Assembly (NCBI RefSeq): GCF_003473485.1
Contig: NC_053045.1
Location: 49,146,494-49,210,493 of the forward strand
Source of the DNA: Medicago truncatula
Taxonomy: Eukaryota; Streptophyta; Magnoliopsida; Fabales; Fabaceae
Direction: 5' to 3'
DNA length: 64,000 nt
Shown: positions 1 to 15,587 of the stretch, one piece after another
Position numbering within the stretch: the first letter of the stretch is position 1
Layout: each line of letters opens with the position of its first letter
Translations under genes and position numbers: made by a program
Notes under the pieces: generated by a model
The model's input: only the letters and a program-made list of their open reading frames with translations
Told to the model about the DNA's origin: nothing
Database searches by the model: none

Positions 1-95
1 TTACCTGATAATAAAACATAATACATAGTATATCAGAGTGTGCTTAGCATCTGAGCTTATAATCACAAATAATTCTAAAATTTGAATTCAAATAC

Positions 96-1646
96 CTGCA
101 ATTTTTTAAATCCATTTCCTGAGATTCCTTTCTTCTTCTTTTTCTCCTTTTTTGGGTCGTTTGACCATGGTCTTAAGAAGCTTGGAATTAGTAGTTTCCA
201 ATTGCCAAAGCAACCTGGCGTTCCTGCATTCTTCGGCTTCTTCTTTAAAGAATTCATCTGCAAAATTTAGCAAAGAAACACTTGTGTTCCATAACTTCTA
301 ACATTAAATTATTGTGTGGCGTATTACTACAATTATGTCCTATACAGAACTTGTAAGTCTTGGACATCAGTAATTCGTTAACTTGCAAAATGGTCGACAT
401 TAACTTATTATTGGAAAAAATCAAGTTCACGTTGAAAAAGTTTATATACCGATCACTTTACAAGTTTTATAAAATTTATAAAAAAACTACTACATCCGTT
501 CCCATAATAACTGAGTCATTTGCAAAAAAAAAATCCCAAATTAACCGAGTCATTTGCAAAAAAAATGTCACAAACTAACTGAGTCATTTCACTTATCAAT
601 ACAATATTAATTACTTTTTTTCATTTTATAACTCTAATTAATACTACTTTTATCACTTTCAATTCAATATATTCCACTTTGTATTTATGGTAGTGAAGAA
701 TGCATCAATACTTAACAAGAGCACTAAAAACCATTTTTCTATCTCCTTCATTTATACATTTTTCTTAATACGTGTGAAACGAGCAAATGACTTAGTTAAT
801 CCGGGACATAGGGAATAATAAGTATGATATTAGTGTCTATTAATTGGAACATAATACACACCATATTATTTACGCATCAAATTCGATAGTGATAAACATG
901 AAAAGATATATTGAAAAAAATTCAAGTTAGACATTCAAAAACATATAAAGTTCTTCTAAAACGAGTTTATAAAACACATTCATCACTTTATAAGCCAGTT
1001 ATCTAAGAACAAGGCAGTATCAATTCAAAAACCTAATACTTATGTAGTAGAGATGAGTTAGGCCTTTAATCTAAATTTAGAGGTTATGTGAGTTTTGGTT
1101 CAATCCAGTTCAGAACAGGTTCTTTTATCACATTTTTTTTTAATTTTTACAGTAGTTATTTTAAAGTCAATTTAAATATCAAAGTATTTGCTATGTAATT
1201 AATGGTACCTGTACTATTGGAGTTTGGATATTATTGTTTGCAGAATCCTTAGGGAGTAATGGCATGGATGATGCTCCTCCTTTTGTTGAATTCCGAAGGA
1301 GACGTGAATACATAAGCAACCCTGATCTTCTATCATATCCTTTACTGCTACTTGTGCTAGCTGAGCCATCAATGCCTTGTTGTTTAACAGTGTGATGTAT
1401 ATGATAATGGTGATGATGGTGATGATGATGCTGTTGAATTGATGATGATGACCTCTTTTTCTTAGGTTTCTCAACATATACTTTGACTAACACTGCCTTA
1501 TCTTTGCGGTAACTTACCTATAAATTATTACTCAGAGAGGTAAATTAAATAGAAACTCCATATGTCAAATTAAGCACAGCACAAAATTAGGCACTGATTA
1601 GAGAAAAAAAATGTAGAAGTAACTAATTTACCTGTTTGGTAGGCAT
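96..1646 (-). CDS. Unknown His-rich basic protein, 5' part (runs off left edge)
   Basis: Three phase-0 exons can be joined on the minus strand: 1632-1646 (start MPTKQ, then a GT donor), 1209-1517 and 96-257, each bordered by AG/GT. They give 162 codons, and a further donor at 94-95 means the gene continues left of the window. The protein starts basic (SYRKDKAVLVKVYVEKPKKKR), then has a Ser run and a run of eight His at about residues 36-43. Next come a segment reading RRSGLLMYSRLLR, a short GCFGNWKLLIPSFLRPW motif and a Lys-rich stretch. The order basic N-terminus, R-L-L helix and CFGNWK..IP motif looks like a real conserved plant family; a CLAVATA-complex-interactor-type protein is a weak guess from memory. 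The exon at 96-257 is also open in another frame to a stop at 106-108, so its frame is inferred from splice phase. Intron 2 (258-1208) holds nothing recognisable. Confidence 0.55.
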
Positions 1647-2387
1647 TTTGGAACAAGGTACGAAGCATGTATGCTTTTTGTGAATTTAATTATGTTTGGT
1701 TTTGGTTAAGTATTCTACTGTGATAGCATCATCATGCAGGCCTAGAGTAGCTAGTAGATGTTACCTATGTTAATTAGAAGTTAGGCTAAGAGAATAATGC
1801 AAATTTATAGTATATTTGTTTGGGTGGAATTGGAATTAACCAAATTATGCTTGGTGTTAAAGAAGATTAATGTAATTATCAATTTATCGTTGTCAACAAT
1901 GTTGCGGCCCAATTATGATGTGACTAAGTATAAACCATCAGCTTACACATGTGATCTTATGGTCTGCTTGCCATTTTTCTTTGTTTTCCCTCAACAAAAT
2001 TAAGTTGTTAGTCATACATTAACATCTACCCACAGATTATTAAATTAAAAAAATGCTAACAAGTATCACATAGACATTAAATAAGAAAACATATATAATA
2101 AAAATATTTTAAAATTTATGCAATCGACCTCTTAAAAATAAAATAAAAAATTATTGTCAATGTAAAATTTATTTTATTTTTTGTTTCCTTAATTAGTACC
2201 TACCTTAGAGGTACTAGTTAGCATGACTCACCTTTAATATTAGTATTTTCTTTGTTACATAAAAAAATGAAAATTAAATAAATCACTAGATTCGTGAATA
2301 TCATATATTTTATGGGTGAAAGTTAATAGTGTGAAGAAAAAAAAAAACCATTGATTTAATAATCAAAATATACAATTGTTTTTACAA

Positions 2388-2699
2388 GGCTTAATTGCAC
2401 TTTTGGACCCCTATCTTTCCAAAAGTTGCGGTTATGGACCCCTAACTAATTTAAATACAAAATAGCCCCCTATGTTTTGATTCTTTGACAGTTTTGGACC
2501 CCCAAGGCAAAAAAAAATAAAAATTGACACGTGGCACCTCACTTAGGGTGCCACGTCAGCGTTGACCGAGTCAACAATGGACTGGGGGTCCAAAACTGCC
2601 AAAGAATCAAAATATATGGGGCTGTTTTGTATTTAAATTAGTTAGGGGTCCATAACCGCAACTTTTGGAAAGATAGGGGTCCAAAAGTGCAATTAAGCC
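2388..2699. mobile_element. Mutator-like foldback MITE, 312 bp, 9-bp TSD
   Basis: The two halves are inverted copies over more than 100 bp each. Both termini start GGCTTAATTGCACTTTTGG on their own strand. The element is flanked by an exact 9-bp direct repeat, TTTTTACAA, at 2379-2387 and 2700-2708. A 9-bp target duplication with long terminal inverted repeats is the hallmark of Mutator-type elements. There is no coding capacity. The centre contains the short palindromic motif GACACGTGGCACC / GGTGCCACGTC. Confidence 0.85.
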
Positions 2700-2782
2700 T
2701 TTTTACAATTGAAGGTGGACAATGGCAATTAGAAGCCCGCTGTTGTCCCTTTAAACAATGTAAGCCCAAACAACCACTAATC

Positions 2783-3247
2783 ATGGATGAAGGGCATGAG
2801 GAGACGTAACACATTGGTGATGAGGGGCATGTTCATAATGATGTAAATGAGTAGCCTTGTGAAGAGGATGCACATAACGATGATGGTGATGAGGATGAGC
2901 AGAACCATGAGTCTGAAACATCTGATGTGGTAAAACAAAATAGTGAAACAACAAATTGTACCAAAATGGAGGAATGCGTGCCTGTTTCTCACAAGCTGAA
3001 CACGAACGAGGAAAACGTATCACATGAAAGTATTTCAGAGACACATGTTGAGGAACAAGATTTCAACTCTCAACCTGTTGAGGAGCAAGTTGCTAACTCT
3101 CAACCTATTCTAAGCAGAGTGGCACAGGAAGATCTTGAGGTTGTATAGAAAATGTTGGAAGCTAAGTCTGCATGTAATGTGGATAGGATACATAATCTAA
3201 TGCTTCCAAATGAAGTTATTTCCTCCTTTGTAACATCAAGGGTATAA
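2783..3247 (+). pseudogene. Decayed acidic ORF of unknown origin
   Basis: One reading frame from an ATG at 2783 stays protein-like to about 3245 apart from three in-frame stops. It is rich in Asp/Glu/His early (GDEGHVHND, then EEDAHNDDGDEDEQNHE). Later it contains a doubled phrase, EEQDFNSQPVEEQVANSQP. The longest open piece is 2927-3148 and ends VAQEDLEVV. The family is not recognised. The composition and repeats suggest remains of a real gene or a transposon-encoded protein; no catalytic motif is visible. Confidence 0.35.
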
Positions 3248-5231
3248 GCAACCCTGATTCACGAATTGCCTTGAGAAACTTGTGTGTGTCACACACTCAC
3301 AAGCTGATGAATCATGGTCATTCTCACGTTGGAACCACTTGATGGGACTCATTGTGTTAGGCGTCCCATATCGAGTAGATAAAAGTGTTTGATGTGGTAT
3401 TTAAGTCATGAGATTCTTCCCTAAAAATTCACCCAATAAACCAGTCTTTTGGGTTAAGCTATCCTCACAGGTTCCTCAATATTCAGAGAAAGCTTCTTTA
3501 AGGATGGTTTTGAGTTACCAAATTTTTGCTTTCCCTCGTTCTAATTTTTCTGATTTTATGTTCTTTTCATTTTTTATTGATTGGTATGGGTAAGGTCGGT
3601 CTATCTTACAAGGTTTTACAACTCAAGAGTTTACCTCAACTCGTTTTACCTAGGTAAAATCAACTCGAAAACCGACTCGATAACTCGTACGAGTTTACTT
3701 AATATTAAAATTATGTACAATTTATTATATACATGACATATGTAAGCTAATATAATATTGTAAATATGTCAATATTATAAAATATGACTTGATTATAATG
3801 ACAGAGTATACCCAATCATCTTAATAAAGTGTTATGTTCAACTTAACATCAAAACATAAAAATTAACGCATAAAATAATAAGTTTCATAAGTCATTGAGC
3901 CATTCAAAATAACATCCAAATGAATAGAAAAGATATTGTGATTATCTTCTAGTTGCTCTTAATCATAATGGTTTATAATGTGATTTTCTTTCCTTTTTTT
4001 TAAGACATCTTCCCATTTTTATGGTTACACCGGGTATAATCAGCTATCTCTATTTTTTTTGAGAAAAAAAATTCTTAATTTAATTCGTTGATATTGTGGA
4101 AAGATAATCATTATTTAAGAATTTTTTTGGAAAAATTATTTGTAAGTATTTTATTTTTACTTTTTCTAAAAAGGGAAATTGCAAGTATTTATTTGATATA
4201 AACTGATAAAAAAAAGTTAATAAATATTTTTTACACTATTAATAATACTAGTTGTTGGATAATTAATAACATTTGAATTTGATTATAACTGCTTTTAAAG
4301 TTGAATATACGATTAAATTAATTGTGATTAATTTTTTTTTACAACAACATCAAAATTTAAACATGATTTTTAATTTTTTTTTTTAGTCGAGTAGGCCTCA
4401 TGACTCAACGGTGTCAGAGATTACAAAGTTCCTATATCAACAAGGTAAGTTGAAGTGATGCTTTTGCCAGGATATGAGTCAATTATATTACTTAGTTACT
4501 AGGTAGACCAACATTTTTATTTTAATAAAGCTAGACCAACATTGGTTGACAATCAAAATTAAAGTTTGTGACTAAAGGTAGGTTAGGAACATATTTTTAT
4601 ATACGAAAAATCCGATCAAATTAAATGTACTTAACTATCAAAATTAACCTCCACGATTAAAAATAGATATTTTGGTTTAGGGGACAAAAAAAAGTTGCCA
4701 ATAATAGTGGTTTAAGACAGTTGCTATTCTAGGATACTCGTAAAACTCACTAATATAGTAATATTATATATTTAGAATCACTAATGCATTAAGTGAGATG
4801 ATTCTTAATAAAAACATGATACTCCATTTGTTTTAAAAGGAATGTTGCATTTGACTATTTCACATAAATTAAAAAACAATTACAAATGAAAGAGGAAAAA
4901 TAATTGTAATTTCATCATATTATCGTTATTAACTATTGAGGTTTTTTTTGTACCAAAAAAAAACTATTGAGGTTTTCTAATTATCATAAATACAAATCGA
5001 GGGCAACATATATAGATAAAACTAATTGGAGGGTATAATTAAAAAATTTGCATTGGGAGTTAAAAACGACACTTATTTAGAGACAAATTATATATATTTT
5101 TCTTCCAAATTATGACACTTATATTTGGGATGAAGGGTATTACGAGTATTTGGCACATTTATTTAACTCACTAATTGATTCAAAAAGAATGTAACAAAAA
5201 AAATTCAACGAGATAAAAAAACATTAATTAG

Positions 5232-5335
5232 TCTCGTGAGTTTATCTCAATTGATAGTTGGGGTTCGAATCCTGAACACTTCATTTATTCACCTTAAAAA
5301 AATAAATTTCTAGTCATTGGACTAATTGACAAAAG
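5232..5335 (+). repeat. tRNA-derived SINE copy
   Basis: The sequence has an A-box-like start (CTCGTGAGTTTATCTCAATTG) and, further on, a B-box-like GGGGTTCGAATCC, the split Pol III promoter of tRNA-derived SINEs. It ends ATTGACAAAAG, close to the TTGACAAAA tail of the SINE at 40297-40429. Related copies lie at 18951-19030 (minus), 44275-44320 (partial) and 61515-61630. No clean target duplication was seen for this copy. Confidence 0.55.
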
Positions 5336-5346
5336 AAACGCTAATT

Positions 5347-5349
<3 letters not shown>

Positions 5350-5386
<37 letters not shown>
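5350..5386. repeat. TA microsatellite
   Basis: An uninterrupted AT dinucleotide run of about 37 bp directly after the SINE-like copy. Confidence 0.95.
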
Positions 5387-5388
<2 letters not shown>

Positions 5389-5402
5389 CAATAATTAATA
5401 AT

Positions 5403-5590
5403 ATATGTTAGGTCCCCCTAAAAAAATATGTTAGGCGATCAGAAGAATATGTTCTAGAATATTTTTCAAAAATGGATATTGAACATGATTAATTGATAAA
5501 ATATGTTAGGTTCCCCTAAAAAAATATGTTGGGAAATCATAAGAATATGTTCTGGGATGATTTTCAAAAATAGATATTGAACATGATTAA
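5403..5590. repeat. 90-bp direct duplication with 8-bp spacer
   Basis: Unit 1 (5403-5492) and unit 2 (5501-5590) both run from ATATGTTAGG to GAACATGATTAA and are about 90% alike. A third, weaker partial copy of the central part (AATCAGAAGAATATG...) follows near 5810. Confidence 0.85.
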
Positions 5591-6171
5591 GATTATATCA
5601 TTCGGATAAGAATACACATGTGGATGTAGGTGGATTTGATCAAAAAAGTTATTATGTCAATTAATTAAGAAAAAGATTAATTCAGAATGTAACAAAAAGT
5701 TATTCAATGAGAAAAAAATAAAGCACACTAATCAATAAGATATGTACTTTAAAAAATAATAAGATATATTTTTTTCTTTCAAAAATCAATACGATAGGGT
5801 AGATCTGAAAATCAGAAGAATATGCTCTAGGATATTTTTTTTAAAAATAAATACTGAGTTTATAATCTTGTCAAAAAAAAAATATTGAGTTAATTTTTTA
5901 AGTACAATATTGGGTTTAATTTTATGTGTATGATTATAGGAGTATATATATTAGATAAGAATAAGAATACGTGGATACATGTGGATTTTATCAAAAAATA
6001 AATATACCAATTAATAAAAAAAAAAGATAAATTTATATATATCGAAGTATTAAAAAAAAAAAAAAAAAAAAAAACAACTATACTACGTATCTACACAAAA
6101 ATTTCGGTTCTAAACATTTATTGTCCAATATTTTCACACGATACAATCAATACGAGTTTCTCTCTTTAACC

Positions 6172-6178
6172 TATAAAA
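6172..6178 (+). promoter_or_regulatory. TATA box of GDH
   Basis: TATAAAA lies 95 bp upstream of the GDH start codon, a spacing that leaves a normal short 5' leader. Pyrimidine-rich sequence follows. Confidence 0.6.
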
Positions 6179-6260
6179 TCACAACAATTGATGCGTTTTC
6201 TTTTCATCGCATCACAATTTTCTTAATTCATCAACACACTTCACTGTTTTATTGTTTTGA

Positions 6261-9681
<3,421 letters not shown>

Positions 9682-10583
9682 TTAGTGATTCAATACTCAT
9701 TGCTCTTTTTTTTTTTTTTTACTCAGACCGTTGATCACTACTTCAGAAGTAGAAATTTTGCCTTCTTTTTTACCTTTCAATTAGGCCTTTGATATCTTAG
9801 CATTAGTCGGCTAATTTACATAGTTATGTGAGACTTGCTAATATATATTATAGCGCCACTATTTTCATCTGAGAATTAGATAAAGTTATTTTAGTCATCC
9901 TTTGGTTCATCAAGTGTTGTTTTGTTTTCTATTTTACATTAGATACTAGATATTGTGTTTAAATGCGCATGCAAGTTAAAAGTAACAACAATTGATACTT
10001 TATGCATCCTAGTGTTCATGAAGAATTAGATATAAAATTCATGTTTTTGTACTGTGAAGAGAAAAGCTGTTAATAAAGAATCCGCTTAAACTACTGAAGC
10101 TGGGGTTGGTTTTGTGTCTCAAAGTTGGAGCAGGACGTTGATCCTTGAATCCACTCCACTTATCATCATTACCTTGAGATCCATCATGTTTTTATGTTGA
10201 GGCAATCTCATATATAAGTTAAGGTTATTGATAGAACTGGTAGGAAAACAAAGTATTCCACTGAATATACTTCTTTTATTAAAGATATAACCAGAAAGTT
10301 GCTTTACAACAGAGAATGCAAACACATAGAACTTACAAATTACAGAGAGAATGATGAAGATTAATACGACGTTCCAATCTTCTGACTTTCAATCCCTTAA
10401 AATATTCAGTTTGCATTAGATGTATGACAGCATTACATTACCTAGTCCTACAACTGCAATCACTACAACAAATGGCATTGATGACAGTTTAAATGTATAC
10501 TTCTTTCTAGGATTATTCACTTTATGGAATCAGTTTCAAACCCTTTGTTATATTTGTTGAATTAGCTGTAAGACTAGATTAAG

Positions 10584-10624
10584 AGAGTTACTCAAACGTC
10601 TTAAAAAAGAAGAGTTACTCAAAC
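10584..10624. repeat. Small insertion with 14-bp direct repeats and a known empty site
   Basis: AGAGTTACTCAAAC occurs at 10584-10597 and again at 10611-10624, separated by GTCTTAAAAAAGA. The corresponding place in the distal duplicate (about 12997-13012) has a single AGAGTCACCCAA and no insert. This shows that 27 bp (13-bp insert plus repeat) were gained in the proximal copy after the duplication. Confidence 0.8.
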
Positions 10625-10835
10625 TAACAGCCGAATTGCACATAAACTTAAGAAATCTTGCACTGCGAACGTGCAAAAACTCAGTATCACTCTGCATTAG
10701 GATCATAAACGGAATTGAAATAAAATGTCTAAATCAGATTCATGTCTTGTTTTCTGTACTAGCAAGATTAATAGTAGAGCACACTATATTAAGAGACAAA
10801 AGTTGGTGGGAGATAACTACATAACAGCAATCCCA

Positions 10836-12521
10836 CTAATATTTTTTGGAACTGCTGGAGTTCTCATCCAGCAAAGTTGCTTGCTTGTCATAAAATGTAG
10901 TCTCCTCCAATACCTTCTTCCGGATGAGAAGTAATCCCGCCACTTCTACAAACAGAAGAGTTTTGCAAAAGTTGTTCATTTGATCAACTAGACCTACTCC
11001 CGTCAAGCTATCGACCAGATACGTCATAAAGAATCCAATCATTGCAGCGCGAGCTGCATGATATCAAGAAGTAAAAGTAAATAAAGTTGATTTTTGTACT
11101 CTTACTGAAAGAAGAAAAAAAATTCTCATTTCATTTTAGAATACAAAACGACCATCAAGTAGTTCAGCTTCAGGGAGATGGAACCTTTTAATACATAATT
11201 GTCATTGCTGGTTGATTCTGGGCTAGTCTCGAGCCAATTTCTCCTCCTTGCCTCTGAATATGTGAATGACCAAAACAGAAAATGAATAGATTCTTAAATG
11301 AATTGAAGTTCAAGTATTTACAAATAAAGAACTAAATATGATGAGATGACAACATATGAATCTAATTCTGAGGCCTACTATGCATCTGTAACCTCATCTT
11401 AAGTAAAGGAAAACCAAATGAGAAAATGAACCTATGCATAGTCAAATAGAATACCGAAATGACGCAGTTAATAGCCACTTCATTCCATATTATTGGCAAA
11501 CTGGTTCAACTGGGCGTTTAGAATTGTTAAAAGTATTAACTATTATTCAGGAAGAAGAGAGTCGGTAAAAAACAGAAATCCCTTCAATGCAATAACAGTT
11601 AATACATCGAAATTCCTACAAAACATAAACTCAATTCTGAGTCTAAATTCCACAAACATCCAAACCAGAAAGGAATGACACCCTATGTCAGTACGATCAA
11701 AAGCAACGAGCATCATTTGATCATGAAATTAGCTTGACTAAATTGCTTAATTAGAAGGGGTAAAAATCAAAGATTGATTTCTAGATTACAAAACTTCTCA
11801 ATTAAAGTAAGTTTATAATTATTCCCCCACAAAAAGAAAAATTGTCAAATCTACTGCCTACAAAACTCACAGTTATTGTAATGCATGAATCTTTTCAAAG
11901 TTCTTTTTCCACAAGTTGTGGCGAAATTTGCCCAAACTGACTCAAGTCTACATCAGTTTCATGCTTTTGGCATAAAGGCTAACTCAGCGACTGTGCCTTT
12001 CTATGTAAAACCACCCTACTGAAATGCAGCAGAAGTTATGCCGAAAAAACAAGTTTGCAAAGAGTATTAAGTCCAAGAGTAGAGGAAGACTAGGAATCAA
12101 CCATATATAGGTGGAGAATGGAAATGGATAGTGTCTGACAAGTTATAGGGCTCTTGATTTTGCAAAGCAGGGTTCCAGATAAAATCCCCTCACATTTTTT
12201 ATATTAGCAAGAATAAACAAGTGTGTTTGTCTTAACAAAACAATAAGGATTACAACAGCTGCACCATACCCTTTCCCCCCAGCAAACCCGGTGTTGTACC
12301 TCATCTTTAACCAAAAAGTATTGTGCTTATGGGTTGTTGTTGGAAGAGGCCAAACACCTGTTGAGTTGACAATAACTAATTGTTGCGTTGATGTTAAACT
12401 TGCTTTTGAACGTGTCACAATGGCAAACCAAACACATTAAAGCTTCTTAGAAGTGTGAAGAATGAGTGGTTGAGATTCAAGTGAGAGGAGAGAAAGAAGC
12501 CATGGGTATGGTTGTTGACAT
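10836..12521 (-). pseudogene. LIL3 pseudogene in the proximal duplicate
   Basis: Counterparts of all three LIL3 exons are present on the minus strand. Exon 1 keeps the start (12519-12521) but hits TGA at codon 15 (12477-12479), where the intact copy has AGA; the rest of exon 1 is deleted. Exon 2 (11153-11253) lacks about 37 bp around the PWWAW motif, which shifts the frame. Exon 3 (10836-11053) still reads open with three in-frame deletions totalling 33 bp, including part of RKNEDVDTF. Because exon 3 alone stays open it can be mistaken for a 68-aa protein starting [10 protein letters not shown]. Confidence 0.9.
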
Positions 12522-13205
12522 GCTGTTACAATTGCATTGATGATTATGCAGTGGATTTGTGGTGTTGGCATTCTCTTTTCAGTTCACAGTTTCTGAGTCA
12601 ATATATCCTCTTTCTCACTATCTCATCCTTATAGTTATGTCAGACTTGCTGATTTTATAGCGCCGCCATTTCTATTCGGGAATCAGATATAGTTATTGCC
12701 TTCCTTTGGTTTTCCAAATGTTTCTTTTCCATTTCACTTCAAATATTATGTTTAAATGTGAATGCAAGTTAAAAGTAGCGACAATAGATACTTCATACAC
12801 CCCAGTGTTGTTGAAAAATTAGATGTAAAACAAGTAATGATTTTGCCCCGTAAAGGGAAAAACAAATGGAAAACTATTGATGACAATTCGTGTGTGTACA
12901 GCTGTTAGTAAACTCCTTTCTGGGATTACTTCACTCGACAAGTTCAACTTCAAATCGTTTGTTATATTTGTCAAATTAGCTGAAACACATTCAATTAAGA
13001 GAGTCACCCAATTTCACATTCACTTAAGAAATATCCTACATTGCGAACATACAAAAACTCTCTGTATCATTTTGCATAAAATGAATTGAAATACAATGTC
13101 TAAATCATATTCATTTCTTGTGTCTGCACTAGCAAGATTAATAATACGGTACACTATATTAAGAGACAAAATGTGGTAGGAGAGAAGCACATGACAACAA
13201 TCCCA

Positions 13206-15457
13206 CTAATCTTTTCTGGAAGTGCTTGAGTTCTCATCCTGCCAAGTTGCTTGCCATTGCTTGTCATAAAATGTAGTCTCCTCCAATAATTTCTTAAAAG
13301 TATCAACATCCTCATTCTTCCTGATGAGAAGTACTCCCCCCACTGCTACGAAGAGAAGAGTTTTGCAAAAGAAGTTGTTCATTTGGTCAACAAGACCTAC
13401 TCCTGTCAAGCTATCAACCAGATATGTCATAAAGAATCCTATCATTGCGGCGCGACCTGCATGATACCCAAGAAGAAAAAGTTAACAGAGTTGATTTTTT
13501 CCCTCTTATCAAAAAACAACCTTTATTTTCTCGTTTCATTTTAGAATACAAAACAAAACTGACCATTAAGTAGTTCAGCTTCAGGGAGATGGAACCTTTT
13601 AATCCATGCCCACCAAGGTACGATTGAGGTGTCAAACACTACAGGGTTGTCATTGCTGGATGATTCTGGGTTAGTTTCGAGCCATTTTCTTCTTCTTGCC
13701 TCTGAAAATGGGAATGATCAAAACAGAAAATGAGAAGATTTTTAGGTGAATAAGTTCAAAGTATATAGAAATAAAGAATAAAATATGAGGAGATGATAAC
13801 ATATGCATCTAATCCTTACACCAACTGTATAAAAAGGAATCACCATATATCAATACGATTAGTAGCAATGGGCCCCTTTTGATCATGAAAATAGCACGAT
13901 TAAAATTATTTAATTAGAAGGGTACAAATCAAGGGATTGACTTCAAGCTTAAGAATAACCAAATTACGGTCTACTAAACTAGTAGTTGCTGTACTGCAAA
14001 AATCTTTTTAATATTTCTTTTTCCAGAAGTTTGTGGAGAAATTTACCAAACTGACTCTAAATCAACATCAGTTTCATGCTTTGGCATAAAATCAAACTCC
14101 ACAACCATGCCTTTCCATGTAAAACCACTCTGCTAAAATGCAGCAGAAACAAATTGGCAAGGAGTAGAAAGTCATACAGTATAAGAAGACTAGGAATCCA
14201 CTATAGGTGTCAATGGAACGTGGGTGAGAAGCTACAGGGCTCTTGATTTTCCAAAGCAGGGTTCCGGCTAAAACCCCTGTGCATTTTTTTCATTAACAGA
14301 CATAATCAAGTATGTTTATCTTAACAGCTGCTAAAGGCTTCCATTTTACCATATCCTCCGTAAATCAACAAACCATGTCTTTCACCTCTTCTTTAACTTA
14401 AAAAGCAGCGTGTTTCATGGTCAGCGTTGGAAGAGTCCAAACACCTATTGAGTCCTTGACAACTATTGGTTGTATTGGCGTTGGACTTGCTCTGGAACGC
14501 ATGCCAACAGTAAACTAAAGACACTAATGCATCAACCACACCGACACTTCCTAGAAGAAGGTATAACCATTTATGAGTCCAAGGTGCTTTCAAAGCAAAC
14601 ACAAACCAACAACAACGACAGCCAAGCCTTTTCCAACTAAGTGGTTTCATATTTAAAAAAAAAATGTTAGTGATTGATTAATTTGTTAGGGTGATGGGAT
14701 AATGTTAGCAGCAGCAATCAAACCTAAATCTCCGGCATAATCCTTCTTTGGAGTTCCAACCCAAATCACTCGACTAATTCTTTGGGGACAACAAATTTAG
14801 AATAACTAAAACAGGCACCACAAAAAACTCTGATTTCTTCGAGAAAAACATTTCTCATTGAAACCCTACTACCACAGTACCACTTATAATTCTGTTAACA
14901 TAAATCATCAATTAAGATGAAATTAAACTTTATAGTAGGAAATGGATCTGAGAGTAAGTGAACATAAATATTGTAAAGTAAACAACAAAACATTTGAAGA
15001 AAAACCAAATAGAACAGTGAAATTCAATCCTACAATACAATGAACTTAAAGAAAAGGCAGAAAAGTTACCAGCATCAATAACAGCATCCCAATCAGTGGT
15101 ACCATTTTTCCTAAACTGCATCAAATCCCAAGTCCCAGCAACCCATCTAGGATCCACAAAAGCACTAGAAACCTTAACTTCCTCAGCAACAGGAACAGCA
15201 GAAGCAGACCCATTTGTCCCAACAGAGATATTCTCAGGTGGTGGTTTCACTGCAGTTTCAGCTGAATCAGAAGTTCCAGCTGAAGCTCTCAAAGGAGAGA
15301 GGGACAATAAAGGAAGATTCTTTGGTCTGAGAGTGAGAGTAAAGTGATTGTTGCTGTGGTTTGGATGATGATGGGGTTTGGAGAGTGAAGAATAAGTGGT
15401 TGAGATTCTAGTGAGAGGAGAAAAAGAAGCCATAGACATAGACATAGTTGTTGACAT
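13206..15457 (-). CDS. LIL3: Light-harvesting-like protein 3 (LIL3), plastid, complete
   Basis: Three minus-strand exons, 15070-15457, 13564-13701 and 13206-13456, join in matching phases to give 258 aa, the normal family length. Residues 1-58 are Ser/His-rich and look like a plastid transit peptide. The conserved core shows [28 protein letters not shown], then [20 protein letters not shown], which includes the chlorophyll-binding ExxNxR pattern (E172, N175, R177). Two hydrophobic segments follow ([13 protein letters not shown] and [16 protein letters not shown]). Known LIL3 proteins are thylakoid proteins that bind chlorophyll/protochlorophyllide and anchor geranylgeranyl reductase. The start was chosen at the first ATG; Met9 is an alternative (MASFSPL). 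Intron 1 (13702-15069) has an ORF on the same strand, but it is not conserved in the duplicate. Confidence 0.95.
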
Positions 15458-15566
15458 GGTTTTAAAGTTGCATTGATTATGTTAGTATAAGTGTGTGGTT
15501 TGTGTTTTCTGTTCTAAGTTTTCAGTTTCTGTTTATGTTTATGTTTCTTGAGCTATCTTTCTATCC

Positions 15567-15587
15567 TCTCTCTCTCTCTCTCTCTCA
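15567..15587 (-). repeat. GA/CT run in LIL3 5' leader
   Basis: A (CT)n run on the plus strand lies about 110 bp upstream of the LIL3 ATG. Such GA/CT leaders are frequent at plant plastid-protein promoters; no TATA box was identified. Confidence 0.6.

Larger units (their letters stand above)
3248..6171. other. AT-rich intergenic DNA upstream of GDH
   Basis: No open coding region with splice support is visible. The stretch holds homopolymer runs, a SINE-like fragment (5232-5335), a TA microsatellite (5350-5386), a 90-bp direct duplication (5403-5590) and several small insertion scars with flanking direct repeats (4504-4543, 4931-4976, 5734-5767, 5850-5891). Confidence 0.6.
9820..12630. repeat. 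Segmental duplication, proximal unit (dead LIL3 copy)
   Basis: This unit and the next (12631-15603) align along their length: ATAGTTATGT.AGACTTGCT at both starts and CTATCTCATCCTT at both ends. The proximal unit begins in the 3' flank of GDH and ends in the LIL3 5' leader, so the junction at 12630/12631 is LIL3 leader fused to GDH 3' flank, as expected for a direct tandem duplication. The proximal copy has lost most of LIL3 intron 1 and exon 1. Confidence 0.85.

Noticed and set aside
106-257. Alternative frame of the left-edge exon (FFKEEAEECRNARLLWQ..., stop at 106-108)
   Set aside because: It looks protein-like, but only the phase-0 frame connects to both upstream exons and to the donor at 94-95.
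10836-11042. 68-aa ORF similar to the LIL3 C-terminus as a separate gene
   Set aside because: It is exon 3 of the proximal LIL3 duplicate, whose exons 1 and 2 are broken.
14393-14650. ORF on the minus strand in LIL3 intron 1
   Set aside because: It lies between confirmed exons 1 and 2, is not conserved in the duplicate (12255-12440 has indels), and has no recognisable domain.
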